Position numbers and translations under genes: made by a program. A model generated the notes under the pieces. It was not told the DNA's origin, ran no database searches, and saw nothing but the letters and a program-made list of their open reading frames with translations. A stretch of DNA of 64,000 nucleotides from a virus, in IMG/VR virus record IMGVR_UViG_3300032265_000877, positions 1 to 64,000 of that record; one strand, given 5' to 3'. Position 1 is the first letter of the stretch; each line of letters begins with the position of its first letter. Shown here in pieces: positions 1-7,813 of the stretch.

Positions 1-42
1 GAGATCGGTCTTGGTGACGACCAGTATGTAATTGGAAACTAG
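1..42 (+). CDS. 3' end of a truncated gene
   Basis: An open frame enters from the left edge and ends at TAG 40-42. Only about 13 codons are visible, ending in QYVIGN, so no function can be given. The next gene appears to start at the GTG directly after this stop, which fits the tight packing of the + strand cluster. Confidence 0.45.
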   Translation, partial: EIGLGDDQYVIGN

Positions 43-198
43 GTGAACCCCAACGGATTTCAGCACGACTTTGGTGCTGATGAGTGGAGTTATGAGTGTT
101 CAGCCTGTGGCTCTATGCTCTATACCCCAACCCTATATGAAATGCAGAAAGCCCTACCCAAGCACACACAAGGAGAAGATTGCCTAAATGGTTACTAG
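43..198 (+). CDS. small zinc-ribbon-like protein (51 aa)
   Basis: This frame starts with GTG immediately after the preceding TAG and runs to TAG 196-198. The 51-residue product is hydrophilic and contains CSACG, with a His and another Cys near the C-terminus, which could bind zinc. It overlaps the start of the next gene by 11 bases. The ribosome binding site is weak (GGAAAC), so the start and the gene itself are moderately supported. No family is recognised. Confidence 0.45.
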   Translation: MNPNGFQHDFGADEWSYECSACGSMLYTPTLYEMQKALPKHTQGEDCLNGY

Positions 199-421
199 AG
201 AGATAACCTGCCCTACTTGCAACTCTAAACTAGAAGTCAAGAGTAGATTTGCCCACCTAGAACTAGCAAAACACAATGTTAAGGTGCATAAAACCACTCC
301 GGCAAAAACTCCGGCAAAGAAAGCCGTAGCAAAGAGAGCCGTAGCAAAGAGAGCCGTAGCAAAGAAGGCGACCCCACGCAGGAGAGCCCAACACAAACCC
401 ACGCTTGCCCCACAGGGCTAA
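188..421 (+). CDS. zinc-finger-like protein with lysine/alanine-repeat tail
   Basis: The 77-residue protein starts at ATG 188 behind an AAGGAG ribosome binding site. The N-terminal half contains CPTC, then two His residues in HNVKVH, spaced like a single C2H2-type finger. The C-terminal half is built from TPAK and AVAKR repeats followed by an RRR patch, giving a very basic, low-complexity tail like histone H1 or actinobacterial HU tails. DNA or RNA binding is therefore likely, but this is inference. It sits in a + strand cluster of short genes at the left edge, opposite to the main - strand. No specific family is recognised. Confidence 0.7.
   Translation: MVTREITCPTCNSKLEVKSRFAHLELAKHNVKVHKTTPAKTPAKKAVAKRAVAKRAVAKKATPRRRAQHKPTLAPQG
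323..367 (+). repeat. three 15-bp tandem repeats inside the basic-tail gene
   Basis: The unit GCCGTAGCAAAGAGA occurs at 323-337 and 338-352, and nearly completely at 353-367. It encodes the AVAKR pentapeptide repeats. Length variation by slippage would change the number of basic repeats without breaking the frame. Confidence 0.8.
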
Positions 422-461
422 GGCTAGTAAGATCACCCCACAGAGTAGAAAAGGATAGAAA

Positions 462-740
462 ATGGTTAAGAAAGTAACTCGTACATTTACCGCAACACTA
501 GAGAAGAACCTAGAAAAGGGTGGCTCTTGGCTATGCCGTGTCGCAGTTCGTGATGAAAATGGAGAGACAAACTCTAAAGTAAGCGCGTGGTCTAACGCCT
601 CTGCTGGTAAGCGGTGGGTCAAGGCTGAGTTAGTAGAGATTACAAAGAGAAAGAGCCTTAAGTTCAGCGTTGTCCAAGCAGACGCTAATGAGAAGCCAAC
701 CCTTATCGCTGGTTCTATTGACTATAAGGTAGCGCTTTAA
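462..740 (+). CDS. hypothetical protein (92 aa)
   Basis: Starts at ATG 462 with an AAGGA ribosome binding site. The basic N-terminus is followed by predicted beta-rich segments and the stretch SAGKRWVKAEL. No signal peptide, membrane segment or known motif is seen. Its TAA stop overlaps the ATG of the next gene (TAATG), so the two are probably translationally coupled. Function unknown. Confidence 0.7.
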   Translation: MVKKVTRTFTATLEKNLEKGGSWLCRVAVRDENGETNSKVSAWSNASAGKRWVKAELVEITKRKSLKFSVVQADANEKPTLIAGSIDYKVAL

Positions 741-1003
741 TGGAAGATAATCTCAACGCTGATTGGCACAACCCTTCAGGGAGAGATGTTGACGAGATTA
801 TGAATAGCGTCAAGGGTAGTAAAGACCACTTAGATGATTCTAAGTACGGCACTCCCAAAGCATTTGTAGAGAGATACGCGGTAGCCCTAGAGGAATATCT
901 AAATGACTCCGCTGGTAAAGGAGAGAGTCACATACACGACTTTGCTACCCTGACCCTATCTTTCACAGAGGCGTTCTTTCATACAGTAAATAACTTTAGT
1001 TGA
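740..1003 (+). CDS. hypothetical acidic protein (87 aa)
   Basis: Coupled to the preceding gene by a one-base stop/start overlap. The product is acidic and helical, with no cysteines and no recognisable motif. It is the last gene of the left + strand cluster and is followed by a possible structured RNA and a terminator. Function unknown. Confidence 0.7.
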   Translation: MEDNLNADWHNPSGRDVDEIMNSVKGSKDHLDDSKYGTPKAFVERYAVALEEYLNDSAGKGESHIHDFATLTLSFTEAFFHTVNNFS

Positions 1004-1007
1004 GAGC

Positions 1008-1097
1008 CTAGTAAGCGTTAAAGCGAATCTACCTTTCTAACGCTAAGGGCGGTCACGATGGCGCACTTTCACGCTTAGCCGTACCTGCGCTTACTAA
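1008..1097 (+). ncRNA. possible structured RNA (three-way junction) before a terminator
   Basis: TAGTAAGCG (1009-1017) pairs with CGCTTACTA (1088-1096), closing about 70 bases. Inside, GTTAAAG (1017-1023) pairs with the bulged CTTTCTAAC (1033-1041), and GCTAAG (from 1042) pairs with CTTAGC (ending 1079). The result is a closed multi-stem fold directly followed by an intrinsic terminator at 1101-1131. It lacks a T-loop or anticodon arrangement and is not a tRNA. It may be a small RNA or simply the structured 3' end of the + strand transcript. The strand is inferred from the terminator and the upstream genes. Confidence 0.35.
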
Positions 1098-1100
1098 GTT

Positions 1101-1131
1101 AAAAACCCCCTGCTACTCACAGGGGGTTTTT
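1101..1131. terminator. bidirectional intrinsic terminator
   Basis: AAAAACCCCC, a short loop, then GGGGGTTTTT makes a stem with a T-tract in both directions. It lies between the converging + strand cluster and the - strand nrdJ gene and can serve both. Confidence 0.9.
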
Positions 1132-1144
1132 CTATTGAGAGAGA

Positions 1145-3181
1145 TTACTGGTTGTCTTTAATCAACTTTACTTCGCAAGCGTCTGTGGTGCAGTAAGACT
1201 CACCAACCGCGTCAGAAGCCATACCAGCGTAAACGCCAACAAAGTCAATAGGAAAGAGAGTCATACGATAGCCTTCGTACTCTTCTTCTGTGATCTGTGT
1301 GTAAGGCATTTGTGGATAGATATGGTTTCCTGATGGTAGGAAAGAGATAGTCTTTAATTGACCGTCATACAAATGTAGAACAGTGCCAACATCTTTAGAC
1401 TCGGTTTCAGGGTCAAACGACACAGTAACCGATACAGAGTTGTCGCTCCAATAGCGCTGAGCAGTAGCGGCAAGAGCCACCTTCTCATAGATAGACACAT
1501 CTTTCTCTGATCGCTTAGCATCTGACTTTACTGGAAAGAACACAACAGAAGTACCAGTTGGGTCTTCGCTGGCAGGCTCTACTAGATACTGTGCCATTTT
1601 GAAGAGAGGTAGCATAGGGTCTTCGTTACGGAAACGAATAGCGCGCAAGAAGTATTGACCGCCAACAGTCCAATGCACTCCAGGACTTTCACCTGCAAGG
1701 ATAGACACAGTTCCCGAAGGCTTTACAGTTGTAGTCTTAATAGACTCACGAATACCAAGCCACTCAGAGTAAGTTTTATCATAACTTTGAACAGTAGCGT
1801 AGCCTTCATCCATCCATTGACGGAGAGCAGGAAGCCCCTTGTTATCTGCAAAGTTAGCCACACCCGACATAGAAGTACCGATACGGCGATTGCGTTGCAT
1901 AATCGCGTTGGTTTCTTCCCAGTGAGTTGGGAGAAGAGTAACTGTCTTGGCATAGAGATAAGCAAACTTGAGAGTCCGCTTATAGTCCTCAATAGAGTCG
2001 TGTCGATTGAGGTAAGTTTCGACCAAAGTACAGCACTCATAGGACTCTAAAGACTGTTCAGCGCACGGGTTGTAACCCGCAGCCCTCCAGTCTTTGTTGT
2101 TGATGGGGTCGGCTAAGCGACCATACTTACGAGTTACATCCATCCAAAGAACTCCAGGCTCACCATTGAGAGCAATGCCGTCAATAATAGAGTCTAGATT
2201 AGAACCTACATTTACCTCTACTGAGTTGTTAGACATCCAAGCCCATCCAGGAGCTTCAGGGTCGTAAGAGTTACGCTCAGGAAATACTGTAGAGTTCTTT
2301 AGGTTAAGGAAGTCTTGGTCATCCAAGCGACCCATAAGCAGCTCAGCTGAGCGGCGGACATTGCCGGATACTACGCAGACACCAATTAGATTGCCAATAT
2401 CTGCAATATCTACTCTAGTTAGCTTTTGACCAGCCCTACCCTTGAATATATTACGGATATAGGTGTGCAATTTAATAAGAGGATCTGGGCCCGCAGCCGT
2501 GCCGCCAAAGATCTTGATGGGTACGCCCGCTGGACGGATTATCGAGTAGTCAAACTCGCAGATGGTTTGTTCTGGGCGCAGATACGAGTTGATTAGCATA
2601 CATACTGACTCAACCCACCCTTCGCGGGTATCTGGAATCTGGTAGGTGACGGGAGGCAACTTAGGCTCGTAGATAGTAAAGTCTTTATCCGCACCCTTAT
2701 CGTCAAAACCTACACCCACACCAAGCATTGAGGCTTCCATCAAGAAGGCAAATGGCTTGGATGGGTTGTTTTTGGTCATAGACTCAGTTGATACAAACGA
2801 GCAGTTCTGCAAGGCGGCTGAGTTCTTCTGCTCATTAACTAGGGGAGTACCCATAACCCATAGACCGCGGCCTGGGGGAGTCCACTTTAGATTAAAAAGT
2901 CGATCAAAAGCTTCTTTAGCCGAGGCCTGAGCTTTGGCATCATTCCAAGGCAATCGCTGGCTCTTACAGTGCTCTTTCTGAATAGAGTACATACCGTTGA
3001 TTACGCGCTCGCATACATCAACCCAAGTCTCTTTAGTGCCATCTTCCTTTAGTCTAGAGTAGGTTCGTAGGAAGGTAATCTCGCCAACAGAGTTACCCGC
3101 AGCGTCTTGATAACCCCACGGGACTTTCTTTGACTTGTAGCCTGATACGAAGTCGTCTGCAAGACGGAAGGACAGAGCCAT
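1145..3181 (-). CDS. nrdJ: ribonucleoside-triphosphate reductase, adenosylcobalamin-dependent (class II)
   Basis: The 678-residue protein reduces ribonucleotides to deoxyribonucleotides for phage DNA synthesis. NPCAEQ carries the predicted thiyl-radical Cys373 and Glu375. C127 (QNCSFV) and C383/C384 are candidates for the substrate-reducing disulfide pair, and C664 and C669 near the C-terminus are the likely shuttle pair. The segments GEPGVLWMD and TTTVKPSGTVS are typical of monomeric B12-dependent enzymes. No small-subunit or activase gene is nearby, as expected for class II. The start has a GAGG ribosome binding site six bases upstream. It is the last gene on the - strand before the terminator. 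Cobalamin would have to come from the host. Confidence 0.93.
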   Translation of the reverse strand: MALSFRLADDFVSGYKSKKVPWGYQDAAGNSVGEITFLRTYSRLKEDGTKETWVDVCERVINGMYSIQKEHCKSQRLPWNDAKAQASAKEAFDRLFNLKWTPPGRGLWVMGTPLVNEQKNSAALQNCSFVSTESMTKNNPSKPFAFLMEASMLGVGVGFDDKGADKDFTIYEPKLPPVTYQIPDTREGWVESVCMLINSYLRPEQTICEFDYSIIRPAGVPIKIFGGTAAGPDPLIKLHTYIRNIFKGRAGQKLTRVDIADIGNLIGVCVVSGNVRRSAELLMGRLDDQDFLNLKNSTVFPERNSYDPEAPGWAWMSNNSVEVNVGSNLDSIIDGIALNGEPGVLWMDVTRKYGRLADPINNKDWRAAGYNPCAEQSLESYECCTLVETYLNRHDSIEDYKRTLKFAYLYAKTVTLLPTHWEETNAIMQRNRRIGTSMSGVANFADNKGLPALRQWMDEGYATVQSYDKTYSEWLGIRESIKTTTVKPSGTVSILAGESPGVHWTVGGQYFLRAIRFRNEDPMLPLFKMAQYLVEPASEDPTGTSVVFFPVKSDAKRSEKDVSIYEKVALAATAQRYWSDNSVSVTVSFDPETESKDVGTVLHLYDGQLKTISFLPSGNHIYPQMPYTQITEEEYEGYRMTLFPIDFVGVYAGMASDAVGESYCTTDACEVKLIKDNQ

Positions 3182-3285
3182 TTGTTTCCTCGGTTCTCTA
3201 GATGGTTTGTTAGTTTATTGATAAAAAACTTTGGGTTCAGCGGGAAGACGCTTTCTTACTCTGGTAGCGCCCTCTTATATGATAA

Positions 3286-4749
3286 CTACTCTTTGGTTAA
3301 GTTTTTAATTACCTCGGTAGTTTGCTCTTCATTAAGGCCGTTAGAGGGTAGTTCTTTAAGGACATTTGCCTTGTCTCCAAAGATAGAACTAAGGACTCCA
3401 GCACTACCTTGGCGCTCTACGGTCATCCTAATAAACTCCCGAGAATCATCCAATTCTTTAGTCGTCTTAATCAATTTGAAGAGCCGATCTATCTCTTTTG
3501 AAACGTTAGGGTCAGCGTATCCACCGTTCATTTCTTCAGCAAAACGCATAAAAGCGACCCTTTGACCTTGCATTTCAATGATGGCATTGATGAGGGACTT
3601 GAGTTGGTCTTTGGTCTTAACCTCAACTGGGAGCTTAAATGCGCACACAGATTGAGGCTTAAAAGCAGGGCAGTTAGCCGCTATAAAGCAGGTATCACAC
3701 ACCCGAAGACTGACTGATTGAGACTGAACAACAGGTACTTCTTTAAATACTTCTACCCCGTTTTCGAACTCAACTACCTGCTTCATCTCGTATCCAAAGA
3801 CAGGTAAATTGCCCATTTCTTCAGCGGTTCTAGGCTCTAACTTCCGCGCAGAAACACCCCTCTTATCACTATTAGCGGGGGCGATTTCTCCACTTTCATC
3901 ACTCACTGGTAAGTCGTTATTATCATATAACTTCTCGGTATCTTCTGGAATCACGCCGTTTAACCTCGCTTCATATTGCAGGTAAGACCACACTGCCAGA
4001 CGGCAGACTTCCTTATCATCATCTTCTAAAATCTTGTCTACATCTAACCCTGCTTTAAGGTAAGCGTTCCTATATCTAGGGCGCGCTTGATCTTTCATAC
4101 GGGCTGGGTAGCGTACCAGTTTTGTACCGTCCCAAACGATGGTTTCACCGTTACGCATAGGGGATAGCCAAGACATAGTGCTGGCGGTCTCAGCAGTAAT
4201 CTGCCGTAAAGTATCGGGCTTAGCCGACCCAAGTATATGAAAACGGGTGCCGTGCTTACGAACAAGTGTTCGCATTACAGTTATAAGCTGCTGGTTATCT
4301 TCTAGGGATTCGCCTGGAATAGCAATGTCTAAGTAGTTACTTCCGAGTAGATTAAGCTCAGCAAATCCAGATTCAGGGCTCCAAGCAGGTAAGAACTTAC
4401 TGGGCGGTACTTGAGACCAAGCTGACTTACGCTGCTGCGCTACAAACTCTTCATCCGCAGCTATTTCACTAAACATATTGATTCGGTCTATATTGTTTGC
4501 AATAAAGTCCTCATACTCAGCGGCAAAGTCCAGCAGAGCATCTGCTGTCAGCTCTTCTGATTTAGGTATGCCGGGGTATACATAGATGTAGAGGTGGTCT
4601 TTGAAGTAATTCTTCAGTAGATACGTCTTATTCTGGGGTAAACCGCGCTTAGTAAGCCCCCAAAAGCTGACTCCGACATGTGTAGCTGACGTGGACTCTA
4701 AAAGGGTACGGTTGCTTGGGACTTCTGCCCCGAGGTAGACAATCTTCAT
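3286..4749 (-). CDS. unknown, possible TGT/DpdA-like barrel fused to a Cys-rich domain
   Basis: The 487-residue protein overlaps the preceding gene by ATGA. The N-terminal ~260 residues alternate strands and helices. FHILGSAKPDTLRQI followed by SWLSPMRNGE resembles the glycine-rich phosphate-binding and Ser/Arg segments of tRNA-guanine transglycosylases and phage DpdA enzymes, which insert 7-deazaguanines. No queuosine-precursor gene is in the window. The C-terminal part holds four cysteines (CDTC, then two more within 18 residues), a possible metal site, then a helical region containing RFAEEMNGGYADP. The transglycosylase reading is weak; the C-terminal part is not recognised. Confidence 0.35.
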   Translation of the reverse strand: MKIVYLGAEVPSNRTLLESTSATHVGVSFWGLTKRGLPQNKTYLLKNYFKDHLYIYVYPGIPKSEELTADALLDFAAEYEDFIANNIDRINMFSEIAADEEFVAQQRKSAWSQVPPSKFLPAWSPESGFAELNLLGSNYLDIAIPGESLEDNQQLITVMRTLVRKHGTRFHILGSAKPDTLRQITAETASTMSWLSPMRNGETIVWDGTKLVRYPARMKDQARPRYRNAYLKAGLDVDKILEDDDKEVCRLAVWSYLQYEARLNGVIPEDTEKLYDNNDLPVSDESGEIAPANSDKRGVSARKLEPRTAEEMGNLPVFGYEMKQVVEFENGVEVFKEVPVVQSQSVSLRVCDTCFIAANCPAFKPQSVCAFKLPVEVKTKDQLKSLINAIIEMQGQRVAFMRFAEEMNGGYADPNVSKEIDRLFKLIKTTKELDDSREFIRMTVERQGSAGVLSSIFGDKANVLKELPSNGLNEEQTTEVIKNLTKE

Positions 4750-5210
4750 TGAACGCGGTGATCCTCTACGTAGGTCTCCTGCTGGCTTATAATCTCGCTC
4801 TTAATCTTTGCCCACGACTTTGCGCCCTGCCTGCCATCTGGACGGAACTTCTCATCCATATAAACTGGGTGAAGGAACATAAGGCTGGTTAAACCAATCT
4901 CGAGTAGTTTTGCGGCCAATGCAGGGTCAGCAGTTATTACTAGCTCGGCCCCGCTTTGTTGTCCACGACAGTACTCTACTTGGCGCAACTCAGGCCACTC
5001 GACACCCGCAGTCATCTCTAAACCAACCAAGTCATCTACTAAATTAACCTTGTTTTCACGCAACCAACGATCATCTTTTTCTTTGTGTGAGCAAAGCAGT
5101 AGAACGCGCCCTCTATCTTTTAAAATGCGATAAAGGGACATACCTTGCGGGATGGGGGCATTGGTTATGGGGTTACGGAGAACGCCATCAATAAACATAA
5201 GTGTTGCCAC
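4746..5210 (-). CDS. degenerate HAD-like protein
   Basis: The 154-residue product begins with FIDGVLRNP, like HAD motif I, but the first, nucleophilic Asp of the usual DxDGV is replaced by Phe. RVLLLCS fits motif II, and LVITADPALAAKLLEIG followed by HPVYMDEKFRPDG fits the later part of a phage HAD-like family. The fold assignment is reasonable, but phosphatase activity is doubtful without the nucleophile. The start is GTG. A TAGGGT element seven bases upstream and an AGGG site compete as start signals. It is coupled to the next gene by ATGA. Confidence 0.5.
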   Translation of the reverse strand: MATLMFIDGVLRNPITNAPIPQGMSLYRILKDRGRVLLLCSHKEKDDRWLRENKVNLVDDLVGLEMTAGVEWPELRQVEYCRGQQSGAELVITADPALAAKLLEIGLTSLMFLHPVYMDEKFRPDGRQGAKSWAKIKSEIISQQETYVEDHRVQ

Positions 5211-5243
5211 GAGTTGTACCCTACTACTAAATTACGATCTGTG

Positions 5244-6173
5244 TTATCTGCCGCCGACTGCGCGGCGTATTAAGGTATTAACGTCAGGTAGTTGCATACC
5301 GTATGTCTGTGCCTCAAAGTCTTTTTTACTCTTTGTTGCTATGTCTTTTAGTTTACGCAAGGCCTGGATAGACCCCGCTTCTTTACCCGCTTGCCAACGA
5401 TAATTAGACGGGTCTGTGTATCCTAAACCAGATGGGCTAAACGCGTAAGTTCTACCCTTATGTATTTCATCAAACAAAGCAACGCCTTGCTCTACGGCTA
5501 GCTTTAACGCAGCTTCTGCGTTTCTACGAGCAGTGTCGGTTGGGGCGCTACCAATAGCGGTTAGCGCGGCTGAGTAACGAGATAGGATGTCTGTAGTCAT
5601 AGAAACATCGCGAGCAACTTTCTGCTCTACCATCTTGTTTCTAGGTGGCGCTTTAACCTCAGGCTGAACAGTCCAGTCATCATTAGTTAATGAGTAGGCT
5701 GCGTAAGGCTTAATCTGACGAATATCAGACTTTACATTTACAAAGAAGGTAAGCTCGTAAGCATCTAAGAAGTTAGATGTAGCTGGATGCAAGTCTTTTC
5801 TAAAGTCTTCGTTAAACATATCTGCGATTTGTTTATCGCTAAGGGCTTTATACTCTGGATTAGACTGTCTAAACATAAGGTAGTTAATTCCTACCAAGCA
5901 ATCTAAGTCAGCTGGGGTACGAGCTGCCGTCCATTGGTAACTTACGCCAGAGCCAGCAATCCAAACAGAGGTATACCCCTCTGGGTTGTAGTAATGGTTG
6001 CGCAAGTGCTCGAATAGAATACGCAAGATGGCGGAGCGAACTGAAGGTACAAATTTATTATCCCTAAATAAGCGGGGATCTAGCCCTGCCCCAGGCGCAC
6101 TGAAGTATGAGGTCTCAGAGGGCTCTAAGGCTACAGGTGTGGCTTGTTTAGCAAGCGCTGCGTACAAGTCCAT
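5244..6173 (-). CDS. nucleotidyltransferase-fold protein
   Basis: The 309-residue protein carries the nucleotidyltransferase signature: GSG at residues 74-76, then DLD with Asp89 and Asp91 on the next strand, and a later acidic strand (FFVNVKSD) that could supply the third carboxylate. The substrate cannot be told; such proteins are common in actinophages and may transfer a nucleotide to RNA, protein or a small molecule. The start codon has no ribosome binding site. TATAAT lies six bases upstream of the ATG, overlapping the stop of the previous gene, so this mRNA may be leaderless. Confidence 0.65.
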   Translation of the reverse strand: MDLYAALAKQATPVALEPSETSYFSAPGAGLDPRLFRDNKFVPSVRSAILRILFEHLRNHYYNPEGYTSVWIAGSGVSYQWTAARTPADLDCLVGINYLMFRQSNPEYKALSDKQIADMFNEDFRKDLHPATSNFLDAYELTFFVNVKSDIRQIKPYAAYSLTNDDWTVQPEVKAPPRNKMVEQKVARDVSMTTDILSRYSAALTAIGSAPTDTARRNAEAALKLAVEQGVALFDEIHKGRTYAFSPSGLGYTDPSNYRWQAGKEAGSIQALRKLKDIATKSKKDFEAQTYGMQLPDVNTLIRRAVGGR

Positions 6174-6179
6174 TCAGAT

Positions 6180-6185
6180 ATTATA
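6180..6185 (-). promoter_or_regulatory. -10 box for a leaderless transcript
   Basis: TATAAT is read on the - strand, with six bases between it and the ATG at 6173. No Shine-Dalgarno sequence is present. This spacing would start the RNA at or next to the A of ATG. No clear -35 was found. Confidence 0.5.
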
Positions 6186-6384
6186 GTTCGTTTTCGCGTT
6201 GTTCTTTGTAGGTAATGTCATAGCGTTTGGTTTTTTCCTCTGATTCTTCTTGGGCTTTAACCATAAACCCACAGCCTGTGTGAGCAGTTGCAAATCTATG
6301 ACCCCACATTAACGCCAGGGTCTCATTTTCTTCTGAGTCGGATTGAAATGATGCTCCGCAAGAACAGGACATTTCTATAAACAT
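6181..6384 (-). CDS. hypothetical Cys-containing protein (67 aa)
   Basis: The short product contains CSCG near the N-terminus and HTGCG further on, possibly one zinc site. It resembles small host-like proteins that recognise zinc through C-x-C and H-x2-C pairs, but no family is assigned. A purine-rich GGCGGATGG site precedes the start. Upstream, 6416-6421 reads TATACT on the - strand and could be a -10 box. Confidence 0.6.
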   Translation of the reverse strand: MFIEMSCSCGASFQSDSEENETLALMWGHRFATAHTGCGFMVKAQEESEEKTKRYDITYKEQRENEL

Positions 6385-6452
6385 ACCATCCGCCTTTACT
6401 TAGCTGTGTATCTACAGTATACCTATTAAAACGGTCAGTAAAAGGGCAAAGG

Positions 6453-6998
6453 TTACTTATCTAGGCCTTTAGCTTTCATAGCTTTCTTTTGCACTTCCAT
6501 CTTTACAGGACAGAAATCGCATAGATAAACTTTAATTGTTGACTTACCAAGGCCTTCTGCTTTACGCTCTTTATTTGTTCCTGCGTCAAGTAATTTTCTA
6601 TCGTTTTTGTAATCACTGCAATCAGTGGTTCTATTGTGCAGTTGCCAACACTTCATAGCATCTTGGCTAAAGTTGTCTTTTGTCTCGTAGAAGTTAGTGC
6701 CAAAGGCATCAAGTCCGGCAGTTAGTGGGCTGCTCTTACCTGTGAACTGTTCTTTAATTTGAGCAATAATGGACGCTTTTACCTTTGGAGTCATCCAGTA
6801 AACAAAGTTAACGTCTGTAAGCATTCCCATATGGCCGCCACGCTCGTGGGGGGATACGGCAGCTTCTAGAAAAGGATTCTCTGATTGATCGTATTTGCCT
6901 TCACCAAGATACTTACCGTTCTTAGCGTAAGGAATCTCTTCAATGGTCTTACAAGTCTTGCAAACAAGCAGGTTAACGCGCTCTTCGTCCAGTTCCAT
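6453..6998 (-). CDS. hypothetical protein with three Cys pairs (181 aa)
   Basis: CKTC near the N-terminus, two cysteines around residue 130, and CDFC near the C-terminus suggest one or two metal sites. The middle is rich in aromatic and charged residues with no membrane segment. TAGGAT lies six bases before the ATG, and AGGA within it could equally be the ribosome binding site. Function unknown. Confidence 0.6.
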   Translation of the reverse strand: MELDEERVNLLVCKTCKTIEEIPYAKNGKYLGEGKYDQSENPFLEAAVSPHERGGHMGMLTDVNFVYWMTPKVKASIIAQIKEQFTGKSSPLTAGLDAFGTNFYETKDNFSQDAMKCWQLHNRTTDCSDYKNDRKLLDAGTNKERKAEGLGKSTIKVYLCDFCPVKMEVQKKAMKAKGLDK

Positions 6999-7024
6999 GT
7001 GGTGATCCTATCATATGCGCCGAT

Positions 7025-7390
7025 TTACTTTTTCTTTAGTTTTGCTGCTGCTTCCTTCTGTGCTTTTCTCTGTGCGTAGGCTTTAATATCACGCTCTGTG
7101 CGTTCTGCCTCAACCTTTTTCTTGTGTGCTTCAATCTCGTCAGCCTCACTAACAATAGTTTTCTTTTCGGCTGGTTTTTTGACTGGTTTTTCAGCGGCCT
7201 TTTTAGGGGAGGCTACTGCCTCGGCAGCAGGCTTCACTTCGTTATTTTTTTCAGGGGCGCCCACGTTCTCTAACTGACGTGGCATAGCCAAAGGCTGTGG
7301 TGCTGGGGGTGTGTATGAACCACCCGCTACGCGGTCAATGAGGGACATGCGGCCTTGAGGCGCAGTCTTACCTGATAGTGGACGACCCAT
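7025..7390 (-). CDS. lysine/alanine/proline-rich protein (121 aa)
   Basis: After an N-terminal GRPLSGKTAPQGR segment, the protein becomes low complexity with KKAAEKPVKKPAEKK-type runs and a long charged helix that is a probable coiled coil. It closes a nine-gene run (7025-9665) in which starts and stops touch or overlap. The composition suggests a nucleic-acid-binding or scaffold-like role, but this is inference only. Confidence 0.6.
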   Translation of the reverse strand: MGRPLSGKTAPQGRMSLIDRVAGGSYTPPAPQPLAMPRQLENVGAPEKNNEVKPAAEAVASPKKAAEKPVKKPAEKKTIVSEADEIEAHKKKVEAERTERDIKAYAQRKAQKEAAAKLKKK

Positions 7391-7611
7391 TAGTATTTAT
7401 CGTACTCGTTGGGTACGTGACGCACGTGACCTTCTCCTGGCAAAAAGCTTTCTTTATTGCCTGTAGTATCGTGAGCAACTGAATAGTTTGGCATACCGTG
7501 TGAGTCAGAAACGTTATTCCGCATCCAACCAGCCGCGCTTCCTAGTGCGCCCATCATTTTTTCATGTGAGCCTACAGAACGGCGATCGTCTCTTGCTCTA
7601 TCTTTAGCCAT
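7390..7611 (-). CDS. hypothetical protein (73 aa)
   Basis: A short hydrophilic protein with a charged N-terminus (AKDRARDDRR) and a His-rich second half. It overlaps the next gene by one base. No motif or membrane segment is seen. Function unknown. Confidence 0.55.
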   Translation of the reverse strand: MAKDRARDDRRSVGSHEKMMGALGSAAGWMRNNVSDSHGMPNYSVAHDTTGNKESFLPGEGHVRHVPNEYDKY

Positions 7612-7612
7612 G

Positions 7613-7813
7613 TTAGTCGTTTGACCTTCCTTTTTTACCTCTGCCTCGGTGGAAAACTATTTCTGGTTTACCTTCTGATTCAGGACCCACAGTACCTAGG
7701 TCTGTAACTTTTGTTATTTTAACGGCTGGCTTTGCAACTAATTTATCCTGCACGAAGTTGGGTAACCCTAGATTAGGTTTACGTGCAGGATCGTAAGCGC
7801 GGTCTTCAGCCAT
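7613..7813 (-). CDS. hypothetical protein (66 aa)
   Basis: A basic, proline- and lysine-rich short protein ending in RGRGKKGRSND. Its N-terminal AEDRAYDPARKP resembles the AKDRARDD start of its downstream neighbour, so the two may be distant paralogues. Function unknown. Confidence 0.55.
   Translation of the reverse strand: MAEDRAYDPARKPNLGLPNFVQDKLVAKPAVKITKVTDLGTVGPESEGKPEIVFHRGRGKKGRSND

Noticed and set aside
1009-1096. tRNA
   Set aside because: Although the length and closing stem fit, no TTCGA-type T-loop, anticodon arm or CCA-adjacent layout is present on either strand.
3182-3565. + strand frame of 127 codons
   Set aside because: Mostly antisense to the 3286-4749 gene, with no ribosome binding site and Ser/Leu-rich translation typical of a shadow frame.
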